From assembly GCF_001574435.1 (NCBI RefSeq), contig NZ_LOCN01000001.1:233801-297800 (forward strand): DNA of 64,000 nucleotides, given 5' to 3'. This document shows positions 55,403-64,000 of this stretch, piece by piece; position 1 is the stretch's first letter; the number at the start of each line of letters is the position of its first letter. The notes under the pieces are model-generated. The model was given only the letters and a program-made list of their open reading frames with translations, was not told the origin of the DNA and did not search any database. A program made the translations under genes and the position numbers. Source of the stretch: Moritella sp. JT01 (GTDB lineage Bacteria > Pseudomonadota > Gammaproteobacteria > Enterobacterales > Moritellaceae).

Positions 55403-55900
55403 ATGATGATGGAAGTAAAAACTCGACCAATGAAGGAACTAGATCGAATCGACCGTAATATTCTTAATGAATTACAAAAAGACGGCCGAATTTCCAATGT
55501 AGAGTTGTCGAAGCGGGTAGGTTTAAGCCCTACACCGTGTTTAGAGCGTGTTCGACGCTTAGAACGCCAAGGATATATTACAGGTTATACCGCAATTCTA
55601 AATCCACAATTTCTGGATGCTTCATTGCTTGTTTTTGTTGAAATCACCTTAAATCGTGGTGCTGCTGATGTATTTGAGCAATTTAATAAAGCGGTTCAAG
55701 AGCTTGAAGAAATCCAAGAATGTCATTTAGTATCTGGCGACTTCGATTATTTATTAAAAACACGTGTATCTGATATGTCAGCTTACCGTCGTTTACTTGG
55801 TGAAACGTTATTACGTCTACCGGGTGTTAATGACACACGTACTTATGTTGTTATGGAAGAAGTAAAACAAAGTAACCGTTTAGTTATTAAAACGCGTTAA
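55403..55900 (+). CDS. lrp: Leucine-responsive regulatory protein
   Basis: About 165 residues. Three consecutive ATG codons (55403, 55406, 55409) follow GGGTGGA; an upstream start at 55355 would add unrelated residues. From ELDRIDRNILNELQKDGRISNVELSKRVGLSPTP onward it is almost identical to E. coli Lrp, including the helix-turn-helix and the RAM domain ending VVMEEVKQSNRLVIKTR. A global regulator of amino acid metabolism and feast/famine response. It precedes ftsK, the conserved order. A terminator follows. Confidence 0.98.
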   Translation: MMMEVKTRPMKELDRIDRNILNELQKDGRISNVELSKRVGLSPTPCLERVRRLERQGYITGYTAILNPQFLDASLLVFVEITLNRGAADVFEQFNKAVQELEEIQECHLVSGDFDYLLKTRVSDMSAYRRLLGETLLRLPGVNDTRTYVVMEEVKQSNRLVIKTR

Positions 55901-55967
55901 TTGAACTTATAGCACATAATCTTTTAGCGTAATCCTAGATTAACGCAAATAAAGTGATAAATAATCA

Positions 55968-55996
55968 ACAAGCGGCATATTGCCGCTTGTTTTGTT
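55968..55996 (+). terminator. Terminator after lrp
   Basis: ACAAGCGGCA (55968-55977) pairs with TGCCGCTTGT (55981-55990) around TAT, followed by TTTGTTT. Perfect 10-bp stem 68 bases past the stop. Confidence 0.9.
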
Positions 55997-56025
55997 TCTA
56001 GCATTTATTTAAAGTTGATAGCTCA

Positions 56026-56085
56026 TATACCCAAGTTACCTTCATTCGGTTTGCTGATTGTGCATCTTGCAGTAACTTAGGTATA
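56026..56085. repeat. Dispersed intergenic repeat, copy 2, with inverted ends
   Basis: TATACCCAAGTTAC (56026-56039) and GTAACTTAGGTATA (56072-56085) are inverted repeats with one mismatch; GCATCTTG just inside the right end extends the family likeness to the element at 45023. It lies between lrp and ftsK and has no coding capacity. It resembles small palindromic intergenic elements of Vibrio-type genomes. Confidence 0.6.
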
Positions 56086-56128
56086 GTAGATAACGTAAAA
56101 CCGTCGCCTTCAAGAGTCATAAATCAAG

Positions 56129-58780
56129 ATGAACAAATTTAATTTAGCTATTCCATCTAAATATCTTGCCCCATTATCAGGTATCCAGCGCGTTTTTGAA
56201 GTTGGATTCATTTTTTCTACCTTTATCGCTTGCTATGCAATGGTCGCATTAGTGACTTTTGATCCTGCAGACCCCTCATGGTCCCAAACTAGCTGGGAAG
56301 GCCCTGTAAAGAATGCCGCGGGCTCACTCGGAGCGTGGATGGGCGATGTTTTATTCTTCATTTTTGGTATTTATGCTTATGCAATACCACTTGCATTTGT
56401 ATCATTGGCTTGGTTTACCTTTTGGCGTCCGAGACAACTTGATGAAATAGACTTTTTTACTGTTGGTTTACGCATGATTGGCGCATTATTGCTGTTAATT
56501 GGCGTTTGTGGACTGGCATCTGTTAATTTTGATGATCTTTATTACTTTTCATCAGGTGGTTTAATTGGAGATGTCGTTGAACAAGCGATCAGTGAGTTAT
56601 TTGGTATATTGGGTTCAACACTTATTTTACTGAGCTTTGTTGCGATTGGTTTTACGCTGTTAACAGGGATATCCTGGTTAACAATTGTTGATATGCTTGG
56701 TGCGAGCGTGATTAATGCCTGCCAATTTGTTGTCGATAAAGTGAAAGAACTCAGTAATCGTCCTGCGAAAACAGAAGTAAATGAAGACGCGTTGGTATCT
56801 GAAGATGAATCTCAAATAAATAGACAGCATACTCCTACGCCGCAAACACGTATTCCCTCTGTAAATACTCAGGTTGAAAGCGAAAAAGTGATACCTGAAC
56901 AAGCGGATAAATCACTGACCGATGAATATAATGATGACGCTAATATATCATTCACAGCCGTTGATGAACTTACATCACGCCAAGAGCCGTCAAACTCAGT
57001 ATTCGATGTTGCTGAGTTTGAGCATATGCAGGACGACTACCCTGCTGATAATGATATTCAAACTGACAATCATGGTATTATCGAACCTAAAAACGTACAT
57101 ACGCAAAGCTTTAATAACCAGCGCGCTGAAGAATCGATTGTCGTAGAGCAAGGCACAGACCAGCAACGAGATGAACCAGTACTGGTACCTGTTTTCCATA
57201 TTAATAATAACGGCACTGATAATGCCTTTGAAATTGTCGGAGACCAAGTTGTATCAACGAGTCCTCTGCAATTTAAAGAAAAATCATTAACCTTATTGCC
57301 GGGTTTAGAGTTATTAGATAAGCCAGACAAGAAAACCAATCCGATATCTCAAGCGGAACTTGACCATGTTGCGCGCTTAGTCGAAGAGAAATTACTCGAA
57401 TTTAATATTAAAGCACAAGTTGTCGATGTACACCCCGGGCCAGTTATTACACGTTTCGAACTAAATTTAGCGCCCGGTATTAAAGTCAGCAAGATCTCGG
57501 CCTTATCGAAAGATTTAGCCCGCTCATTATCTGCAATGAGTGTACGTATTGTCGAAGTTATCCCGGGTAAATCGGTTATTGGTCTTGAACTGCCGAACAA
57601 GTATAGAGAAACCGTGTTTCTTTCTGATGTGATGTCGAGCCCATCGTTTACGGAAGCTAAATCAAAAACCTCAATGGTATTGGGGCATGATATTGCTGGT
57701 GATGCTGTGGTGGTTGATCTGGCTAAAATGCCACATCTATTGGTTGCGGGTACCACTGGCTCGGGTAAATCGGTTGGTGTGAACGTGATGATCATGAGTT
57801 TACTTTATAAGGCCTCGCCAGAAGAAGTACGTATGATCATGATCGATCCAAAAATGTTGGAACTTTCTGTGTACGAAGGTATCCCACATTTATTAACTGA
57901 AGTTGTTACCGACATGAAAGATGCGGCTAACGCGTTGCGCTGGTGTGTGGGTGAGATGGAACGTCGTTATAAATTATTATCAGCCGTAGGCGTTCGTAAC
58001 CTTGCTGGTTTTAATAGCAAAATACAAAAAGCGATTGATGCTGGGCAGCCAATACTGGATCCATTATGGAAGCCGGGCGATAGTATGGATGAGACGGCAC
58101 CAGCGTTGATTAAGCTGCCTGCGATTGTGGTGATTGTGGATGAATTTGCCGATATGATGATGATTGTCGGTAAAAAAGTTGAAGAGTTAATCGCACGTAT
58201 TGCCCAAAAAGCGCGTGCTGCGGGTATCCATTTAATCTTAGCAACCCAGCGTCCTTCTGTTGATGTGATCACGGGGTTAATTAAAGCGAATATTCCAACG
58301 CGTATTGCGTTCCAAGTATCAAGTAAGATTGACTCTCGTACCATTCTTGATCAAGGCGGTGCTGAGACACTATTAGGTATGGGTGATATGTTGTATCAGC
58401 CAGCCGGTACCAGTGTGCCAATTCGTGTTCATGGTGCATTTGTTGACGACCATGAAGTGCATCGTGTTGTAGCGGATTGGAAATTACGTGGCGAACCGAA
58501 TTATGTCGATGAAATTTTACATGGTGAAGCGACGGCTGATACCTTACTACCCGGTGAAGTCGCTGAAGGTTCATCTGATGTTGATGAGTTATTTGACCAA
58601 GCGGTATATCATGTCACAGAAACACGCCGAGGTTCAGTATCGGGCGTACAACGTAAATTTAAAATCGGTTATAACCGTGCAGCACGTATCGTCGAAGAGA
58701 TGGAAGTGCAGGGCATTGTGAGTTCACCTGGACATAACGGTAATCGAGAAGTATTGGCGCCACCGCCTCCGAAGGATTAA
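56129..58780 (+). CDS. ftsK: DNA translocase FtsK
   Basis: 883 residues, shorter than E. coli FtsK (1329) because the linker is short. About residues 20-190 hold four membrane helices; 190-400 is a polar, poorly conserved linker; the motor follows with Walker [13 protein letters not shown] near 540, Walker [13 protein letters not shown] and [22 protein letters not shown]; the gamma winged helix at the end ([27 protein letters not shown]) reads KOPS polarity. It pumps DNA at the septum and activates XerCD at dif. It lies 3 bases before lolA, in the order lrp-ftsK-lolA-rarA common in this class. Confidence 0.97.
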   Translation: MNKFNLAIPSKYLAPLSGIQRVFEVGFIFSTFIACYAMVALVTFDPADPSWSQTSWEGPVKNAAGSLGAWMGDVLFFIFGIYAYAIPLAFVSLAWFTFWRPRQLDEIDFFTVGLRMIGALLLLIGVCGLASVNFDDLYYFSSGGLIGDVVEQAISELFGILGSTLILLSFVAIGFTLLTGISWLTIVDMLGASVINACQFVVDKVKELSNRPAKTEVNEDALVSEDESQINRQHTPTPQTRIPSVNTQVESEKVIPEQADKSLTDEYNDDANISFTAVDELTSRQEPSNSVFDVAEFEHMQDDYPADNDIQTDNHGIIEPKNVHTQSFNNQRAEESIVVEQGTDQQRDEPVLVPVFHINNNGTDNAFEIVGDQVVSTSPLQFKEKSLTLLPGLELLDKPDKKTNPISQAELDHVARLVEEKLLEFNIKAQVVDVHPGPVITRFELNLAPGIKVSKISALSKDLARSLSAMSVRIVEVIPGKSVIGLELPNKYRETVFLSDVMSSPSFTEAKSKTSMVLGHDIAGDAVVVDLAKMPHLLVAGTTGSGKSVGVNVMIMSLLYKASPEEVRMIMIDPKMLELSVYEGIPHLLTEVVTDMKDAANALRWCVGEMERRYKLLSAVGVRNLAGFNSKIQKAIDAGQPILDPLWKPGDSMDETAPALIKLPAIVVIVDEFADMMMIVGKKVEELIARIAQKARAAGIHLILATQRPSVDVITGLIKANIPTRIAFQVSSKIDSRTILDQGGAETLLGMGDMLYQPAGTSVPIRVHGAFVDDHEVHRVVADWKLRGEPNYVDEILHGEATADTLLPGEVAEGSSDVDELFDQAVYHVTETRRGSVSGVQRKFKIGYNRAARIVEEMEVQGIVSSPGHNGNREVLAPPPPKD

Positions 58781-58783
58781 TTT

Positions 58784-59404
58784 ATGAAACAGAAAATATC
58801 ACTAAAAAAAATCGTAGCAACTGCAGTACTCATGACTGCATCAATGCTAACGCACGCACAAAGTGTTAAAGAAGAGCTACAAGGTCAACTTGCTCAGTTA
58901 AAACCATTTAGTGCTGACTTTACACAAACGGTTACGTCCGCTGAGGGGGATAACTTATCGACAGCGCAAGGATCTATGCAATTGCAACGCCCGAATCAGT
59001 TTCGTTGGGAGACTGTGTCACCTGATGAGCAATTGATCGTATCGAACGGTGAAAGTTTGTGGTTTTACAATCCGTTTGTTGAACAAGTTAGTATTTACTC
59101 ACTTAAAGATGCGATTGCAAATACACCCTTTATGTTAATTGCAGGCTCAGAGCAAGCTGCATGGGAAAATTATCGAGTAACTAAAAAGGCGGGTATGTAT
59201 ACTGTTATCACGCCTAATGATCCTGCTGCGGCTGTATTCACTTTACAATTTAAGCAAGGTGAAATGTCACAATTCTCGGTACAAGAGCAACAAGGTCAAC
59301 ATAGCCAGTTTGTGTTAACAAATCATAAGACAATGAATAAGATGGATCCTGCGTTGTTTAACTTTATTATCCCGGAAGATACAGATATAGATGATCAACG
59401 CTAA
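58784..59404 (+). CDS. lolA: Outer-membrane lipoprotein carrier protein LolA
   Basis: 206 residues with a signal peptide ending near THAQS. The mature start [19 protein letters not shown], then [35 protein letters not shown], is typical of LolA. It carries lipoproteins from LolCDE across the periplasm to LolB, and would serve the several lipoproteins encoded in this window. The gene overlaps rarA by one base (TAATGA), implying coupling. Confidence 0.95.
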   Translation: MKQKISLKKIVATAVLMTASMLTHAQSVKEELQGQLAQLKPFSADFTQTVTSAEGDNLSTAQGSMQLQRPNQFRWETVSPDEQLIVSNGESLWFYNPFVEQVSIYSLKDAIANTPFMLIAGSEQAAWENYRVTKKAGMYTVITPNDPAAAVFTLQFKQGEMSQFSVQEQQGQHSQFVLTNHKTMNKMDPALFNFIIPEDTDIDDQR

Positions 59405-60741
59405 TGAATAATACGATGTCACTTGATTTTAGTCCTGATTTCCAACCTTTAGCAGCCAGAATGCGACCAGAAAAAATGTCGCAATATATTGGTCAAACTC
59501 ATATCCTTGGTGAGGGGAAGCCTTTACATCGTGCATTACTGGCTGGTCATGCTCACTCGATGATTTTATGGGGGCCTCCTGGTACAGGTAAAACCACGAT
59601 CGCAGAGATGATTGCCCATTACTGTGATGCCAGAGTAGAACGAGTACATGCCGTTACATCGGGTATTAAAGATATTCGTTTAGCGATAGAAAAAGCCAAA
59701 GATAATGCTATCCAAGGCTATCGCACCATTTTATTTGTGGATGAAGTACATCGCTTTAATAAAAGCCAGCAAGATGCATTTTTACCACATATCGAAGATG
59801 GCACCATTATCTTTATCGGCGCGACGACCGAAAACCCGTCATTTGAATTAAACAACGCATTATTATCACGTGCGCGTGTTTATGTGTTGAAAAAGTTAAC
59901 TGCTAACGAGATCCAACAAGTCGTAGATCAAGCTCTGACTGATACGCGTGGTCTTGCGAATGTTAAATTTAATTTTGCGCCTAGTGTGAAAGAAAAGCTC
60001 TGTGAGTTAGCTGATGGCGATGCCAGAAAGAGCCTTAATTATCTCGAGCTATTAAATGATATGGCAGAAGACGAAGGGCAAGGCAAATTTATCACCCTTG
60101 AAAGGCTGATGTCTGTTGTGGGTCGTAAAGTAAATAGTTTTGATAACAAAGGTGAGCTTTATTACGATCTGATGTCAGCCCTACACAAATCAATTCGTGG
60201 TTCATCACCCGATGCCGCCTTGTATTGGTTTGCACGTATGCTGGCTGGTGGTTGTGACCCACTACACGTAGCACGACGTTTACTTGCGATTGCGTCAGAA
60301 GATATCGGTAATGCGGACCCAAGGGCAATGCAAGTTGCTGTGTCAGCATGGGACTGTTTTAGTCGTATTGGTGCATATGAAGGTGAGCGTGCGATTGCAC
60401 AAGCGATTGTTTACCTTGCGTCAGCAGCAAAGAGTAACTCGGTTTATACCGCCTTTACTCAAGCGAAAATGTTAGTACAAGAACAACCTGATTTTGATGT
60501 GCCGATGCACTTACGCAATGCGCCGACGAAGCTAATGTCCGATCTTGGTTATGGGGATGACTATCGTTATGCCCATGATGAAGTCGGGGCGTACGCATCC
60601 GGGGAATGTTATATGCCGGAAGCATTACAAGGCACTAAGTTATATCATCCTGTAGACCGCGGTGTTGAAAAGCAAATTAAGCAAAAACTTGATTACTTGC
60701 ATCAGCTCGATATCAATAGTCCAAGACAACGTTATAAATAA
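59404..60741 (+). CDS. rarA: Replication-associated recombination protein A
   Basis: 445 residues, AAA+ clamp-loader-like ATPase. Start [29 protein letters not shown]; Walker [10 protein letters not shown] near residue 57; Walker [22 protein letters not shown]; sensor region [20 protein letters not shown]-terminal tetramerisation part with [27 protein letters not shown] and [20 protein letters not shown]. It acts at stalled replication forks. It starts within the lolA stop and is followed by crcB and serS. Confidence 0.97.
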   Translation: MNNTMSLDFSPDFQPLAARMRPEKMSQYIGQTHILGEGKPLHRALLAGHAHSMILWGPPGTGKTTIAEMIAHYCDARVERVHAVTSGIKDIRLAIEKAKDNAIQGYRTILFVDEVHRFNKSQQDAFLPHIEDGTIIFIGATTENPSFELNNALLSRARVYVLKKLTANEIQQVVDQALTDTRGLANVKFNFAPSVKEKLCELADGDARKSLNYLELLNDMAEDEGQGKFITLERLMSVVGRKVNSFDNKGELYYDLMSALHKSIRGSSPDAALYWFARMLAGGCDPLHVARRLLAIASEDIGNADPRAMQVAVSAWDCFSRIGAYEGERAIAQAIVYLASAAKSNSVYTAFTQAKMLVQEQPDFDVPMHLRNAPTKLMSDLGYGDDYRYAHDEVGAYASGECYMPEALQGTKLYHPVDRGVEKQIKQKLDYLHQLDINSPRQRYK

Positions 60742-60800
60742 ACATGGTGCTATTAATTAATAAACACAGAACTATCAATTAATAAAGCAGGGTACTACCA

Positions 60801-61184
60801 ATGAATAATTTTGCATTATACGGTTTTGTTGCACTTGGCGGAGCAACAGGTGCGGTATTACGGACTGTTATTGCCCAAGCCGCAACGGCGGTACTGGGTA
60901 AGGGCTTTCCTTTTGGTACACTAATCGTTAATATTTTAGGTTCGTTATTGATGGGCGTATTGTTCGCCCTACTTGATGATAACATCATTGCAGAAACACC
61001 TTGGCGCCAACTTATCGGTTTAGGCTTCTTAGGTGCATTGACGACATTTTCGACATTTTCGATGGATTCATTGTTGCTATTACAAGATGGTCAGTGGTTA
61101 AAAGCAGGGCTAAATGTATCTTTAAACGTATTCGTGTGTATTTTTGTTGCATATTTAGGTATGCGCTTAGTATTTCGAGCATAA
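60801..61184 (+). CDS. crcB: Fluoride channel CrcB/Fluc
   Basis: 127 residues, four membrane helices of the dual-topology Fluc family. Signatures: ALGGATGAVLRTVIA, FPFGTLIVNILGSLLMG with the conserved Asn, and GFLGALTTFSTFSMDS with the phenylalanine track. It exports fluoride. It is a single full-length gene, so it should work as a homodimer. No fluoride riboswitch was seen in the 59-base gap upstream; expression is probably with rarA. Confidence 0.94.
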   Translation: MNNFALYGFVALGGATGAVLRTVIAQAATAVLGKGFPFGTLIVNILGSLLMGVLFALLDDNIIAETPWRQLIGLGFLGALTTFSTFSMDSLLLLQDGQWLKAGLNVSLNVFVCIFVAYLGMRLVFRA

Positions 61185-61325
61185 AGACCCGTTTTTTAAC
61201 TATAAATACGTGATGAAAGTGTAAAATCACGTTAAAATAATACGTATAAACAATACCAACAGATATTTCTATCTAAGAGCCAGTAACGTGCTTTTAGGTT
61301 TAAATTAAACAAGCAGAGTAGGTAA

Positions 61326-62615
<1,290 letters not shown>

Positions 62616-62666
62616 TCAGTTTAATGACGGGTAGTTTTGCTACTCGGTTATGAATGATGAGCTTAA

Positions 62667-62708
62667 TAAAAAGCCTCACTTAGTTATTGCTAAGTGAGGC
62701 TTTTTTTT
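62667..62708 (+). terminator. Terminator after serS
   Basis: AAAAAGCCTCACTTAG pairs with CTAAGTGAGGCTTTTT around TTATTG, followed by more T. A 16-bp perfect stem. Confidence 0.95.
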
Positions 62709-62745
62709 GTGGTCATTAACGTCGCACTTGCGATTAATCAGAGGC

Positions 62746-63081
62746 CTACAGACATTTAGCCGGTTTAGGTAATCCCGCTATCTTAGTTGCTTGCTTAGCA
62801 GGGCCTTTCGGGAACAGTTTATATAAATAGATACTGTTGCCTTTATCTGCACCTAGTTTCTTCGCCATTGCTTTCACTAATGCGCGGATAGCAGGGGAGG
62901 TATTGTATTCAAGGTAAAAATTACGCACGAAATGAACGACCTCCCAATGAGGGGGACTAAGGCTGATACCTTCTTGCTCAGCAATAATCGGCGCAAGTGC
63001 TTCACTCCAATCGCTAGAGTTAAGTAAATAACCCAGTTTGTCGGTTGCGATTTCTTGTTCATTGATAATTAACATAGGCAT
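62746..63081 (-). CDS. tusE: Sulfurtransferase TusE (DsrC family)
   Basis: 111 residues (109 if translation starts at the second ATG, 63075, which aligns with the E. coli start MLIxE). It accepts sulfur from TusBCD and passes it to MnmA for 2-thiouridine formation at tRNA position 34. Diagnostic pieces: [43 protein letters not shown], and the ending [18 protein letters not shown] followed by the penultimate active Cys110. It is next to yccA, as in E. coli. Confidence 0.95.
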   Translation of the reverse strand: MPMLIINEQEIATDKLGYLLNSSDWSEALAPIIAEQEGISLSPPHWEVVHFVRNFYLEYNTSPAIRALVKAMAKKLGADKGNSIYLYKLFPKGPAKQATKIAGLPKPAKCL

Positions 63082-63103
63082 AAACTAATCGTAGAGGGAA
63101 AAC

Positions 63104-63131
63104 AAAAAAGCCTCGTCAAACGAGGCTTTTT
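63104..63131 (-). terminator. Terminator between yccA and tusE
   Basis: AAAAAGCCTCG pairs with CGAGGCTTTTT around TCAAA, with A/T runs on both sides. It lies downstream of minus-strand yccA and just before tusE, so tusE needs its own promoter or read-through. Confidence 0.85.
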
Positions 63132-63260
63132 ACTATGTATCAATATAACTTAATTTCTTATGCCGCAGTATAACTTAAATCAATTCTGCATGAGTAGCAT
63201 TTAAATTAACGCGACTTAACTAATACGGCGTTATATTTACTTTATTCACTAACAACGAGA

Positions 63261-63923
63261 TTAGTCGTCGCTACTCATAATACCTAAGATTTGTAATAAG
63301 CTAACAAAGATATTATAGAGTGATAGAAAGATAGTGACAGTCGCTGAGATGTAGCTTGTTTCACCACCATGAATGATTGAGCTTGTTTGCATCAAGATCG
63401 CAGCCGATGAAAACAGAATGAACATTGCACTGATTGCAAGGCTAAGCGCTGGAATTTGTAAGAAGATGTTACCAATCATAGCCACGATAAGTACCACAAA
63501 ACCAGCCATCATCATGCCATTAAGGAAAGACATATCCTTCTTTGTTGTTAACACATAGGCAGACAGAGCAAAGAACGTAAATGCAGTACCAGCAAATGCC
63601 ATTACCACAATGTCACCCATACCGGCACTTATGTATCGGTTAATTAATGGACCAACGGTATAGCCTAAGAAACCGGTGAACAAGAATACAAATAGAATAC
63701 CCATTGAATTGTTACGGTTCTTTTCTGTTAGGTACATTAAACCATACACACCAACTAGGGTAATGATGAAACCTGGAGAAGGTAAGTTTAATGTAACTAC
63801 TGCGCCAGCAACTAACGCTGAAAACGCTAGCGTCATCGCTAATAGCATATAGGTATTTTTAAGTACCTTATTCGTCGCGAGTACGCTTGCTTGCGACTGA
63901 GTCTGAATCGTACGTTGTTGCAT
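63261..63923 (-). CDS. yccA: Bax inhibitor-1 family inner-membrane protein YccA
   Basis: 220 residues with seven membrane helices. N-terminal QTQSQASVLATNKVLKNTYMLLAMTLAFSALVAG and the later MSFLNGMMMAGFVVLIVAMIGNIFLQIPALSL match YccA, which binds FtsH and protects jammed SecY from degradation in E. coli. The C-terminal aspartate pair of the BI-1 family is represented by the SSDD ending. It lies upstream of tusE on the same strand with a hairpin between. The promoter should lie in the last 77 bases of the window. Confidence 0.92.
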   Translation of the reverse strand: MQQRTIQTQSQASVLATNKVLKNTYMLLAMTLAFSALVAGAVVTLNLPSPGFIITLVGVYGLMYLTEKNRNNSMGILFVFLFTGFLGYTVGPLINRYISAGMGDIVVMAFAGTAFTFFALSAYVLTTKKDMSFLNGMMMAGFVVLIVAMIGNIFLQIPALSLAISAMFILFSSAAILMQTSSIIHGGETSYISATVTIFLSLYNIFVSLLQILGIMSSDD

Positions 63924-64000
63924 TGTGTCTTTTCCTTAAATAATTAACACTGCTTGTTAGAGTAGTAGTATACCCTAAAGTTCCGACATAATATGACGAT

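Noticed and set aside
60742..60800. Possible fluoride riboswitch before crcB
   Set aside because: The gap is only 59 bases and lacks the conserved GGCGATGG-type start and pseudoknot of the crcB motif.

Overview
The window reads as chromosomal DNA of a marine gammaproteobacterium of the Alteromonadales/Vibrionales type. A Moritella-like organism is my best guess, from memory of protein similarity and gene order rather than a search. Supporting signs are an AT-leaning base composition, classic gammaproteobacterial neighbourhoods (trxB-lrp-ftsK-lolA-rarA-crcB-serS, infA-bpt-aat, tusE-yccA, ppsR/ppsA, gapA-yeaD-yeaC), and near-identity to E. coli proteins in Lrp, PpsA, YdiJ, SerS and AlaA. No rRNA, tRNA, CRISPR array, IS element or prophage was seen.

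Layout. 1-5 kb: end of a sap-type peptide ABC transporter operon (sapA and partial sapB, minus strand), divergent from tyrR, then a DUF3108 envelope protein. 5-11 kb: stand-alone cobyric acid synthase, grxA-pdxH, pssA, an HlyU-family protein, and msrA coupled to an M50-like membrane protease. 11-21.6 kb: an accessory stretch with a phosphopantetheinyl transferase, two AraC regulators, a MOSC/flavin/ferredoxin fusion, a Bcr/CflA exporter followed by a relic of another AraC gene, a MocR regulator facing a dehydrogenase plus TSUP exporter, and a lipoprotein/metallopeptidase pair. 21.7-28.3 kb: yfbR and alaA, neighbours in E. coli, are separated here by a Zur-box-controlled zinc operon, a GFA protein and a probable membrane toxin/immunity pair. 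28.5-35 kb: thioesterase, GDPD, HD hydrolase, pabC, ppsR and ppsA. 35-40.5 kb: a small membrane protein and a 2.26-kb tandem duplication of a large exported coiled-coil/PEGA/FGE-fold protein. 40.5-51.6 kb: ydiJ, a lipoprotein, and a GAPDH locus in which two different GAPDHs flank an apparently inactive amylomaltase-like (GH77) protein. 51.7-64 kb: conserved housekeeping genes.

How genes work together. PpsA/PpsR, two GAPDHs and YeaD form a glycolysis/gluconeogenesis set. TrxB, GrxA and MsrA serve thiol repair. Lrp and TyrR are global and aromatic regulators. FtsK, LolA, RarA, CrcB and SerS are core functions. Aat and Bpt supply N-degron tagging. The zinc operon (outer-membrane barrel, periplasmic binder, permease) lacks its own ATPase.

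The most unusual items are: (1) the GH77-like protein at 47569-48888, whose two catalytic carboxylates appear replaced by Asn and Gln, placed between a GAPDH with an NAD-type Rossmann fold and one lacking the usual acidic residue; (2) the glycine-zipper membrane toxin candidate with a 2-TM partner at 26131-27020; (3) the three overlapping Zur boxes in front of an ATPase-less zinc operon; (4) the tandem FGE-fold paralogs bounded by short repeats; (5) the AraC relic behind the drug exporter. Family assignments rest on remembered motifs and should be read that way.
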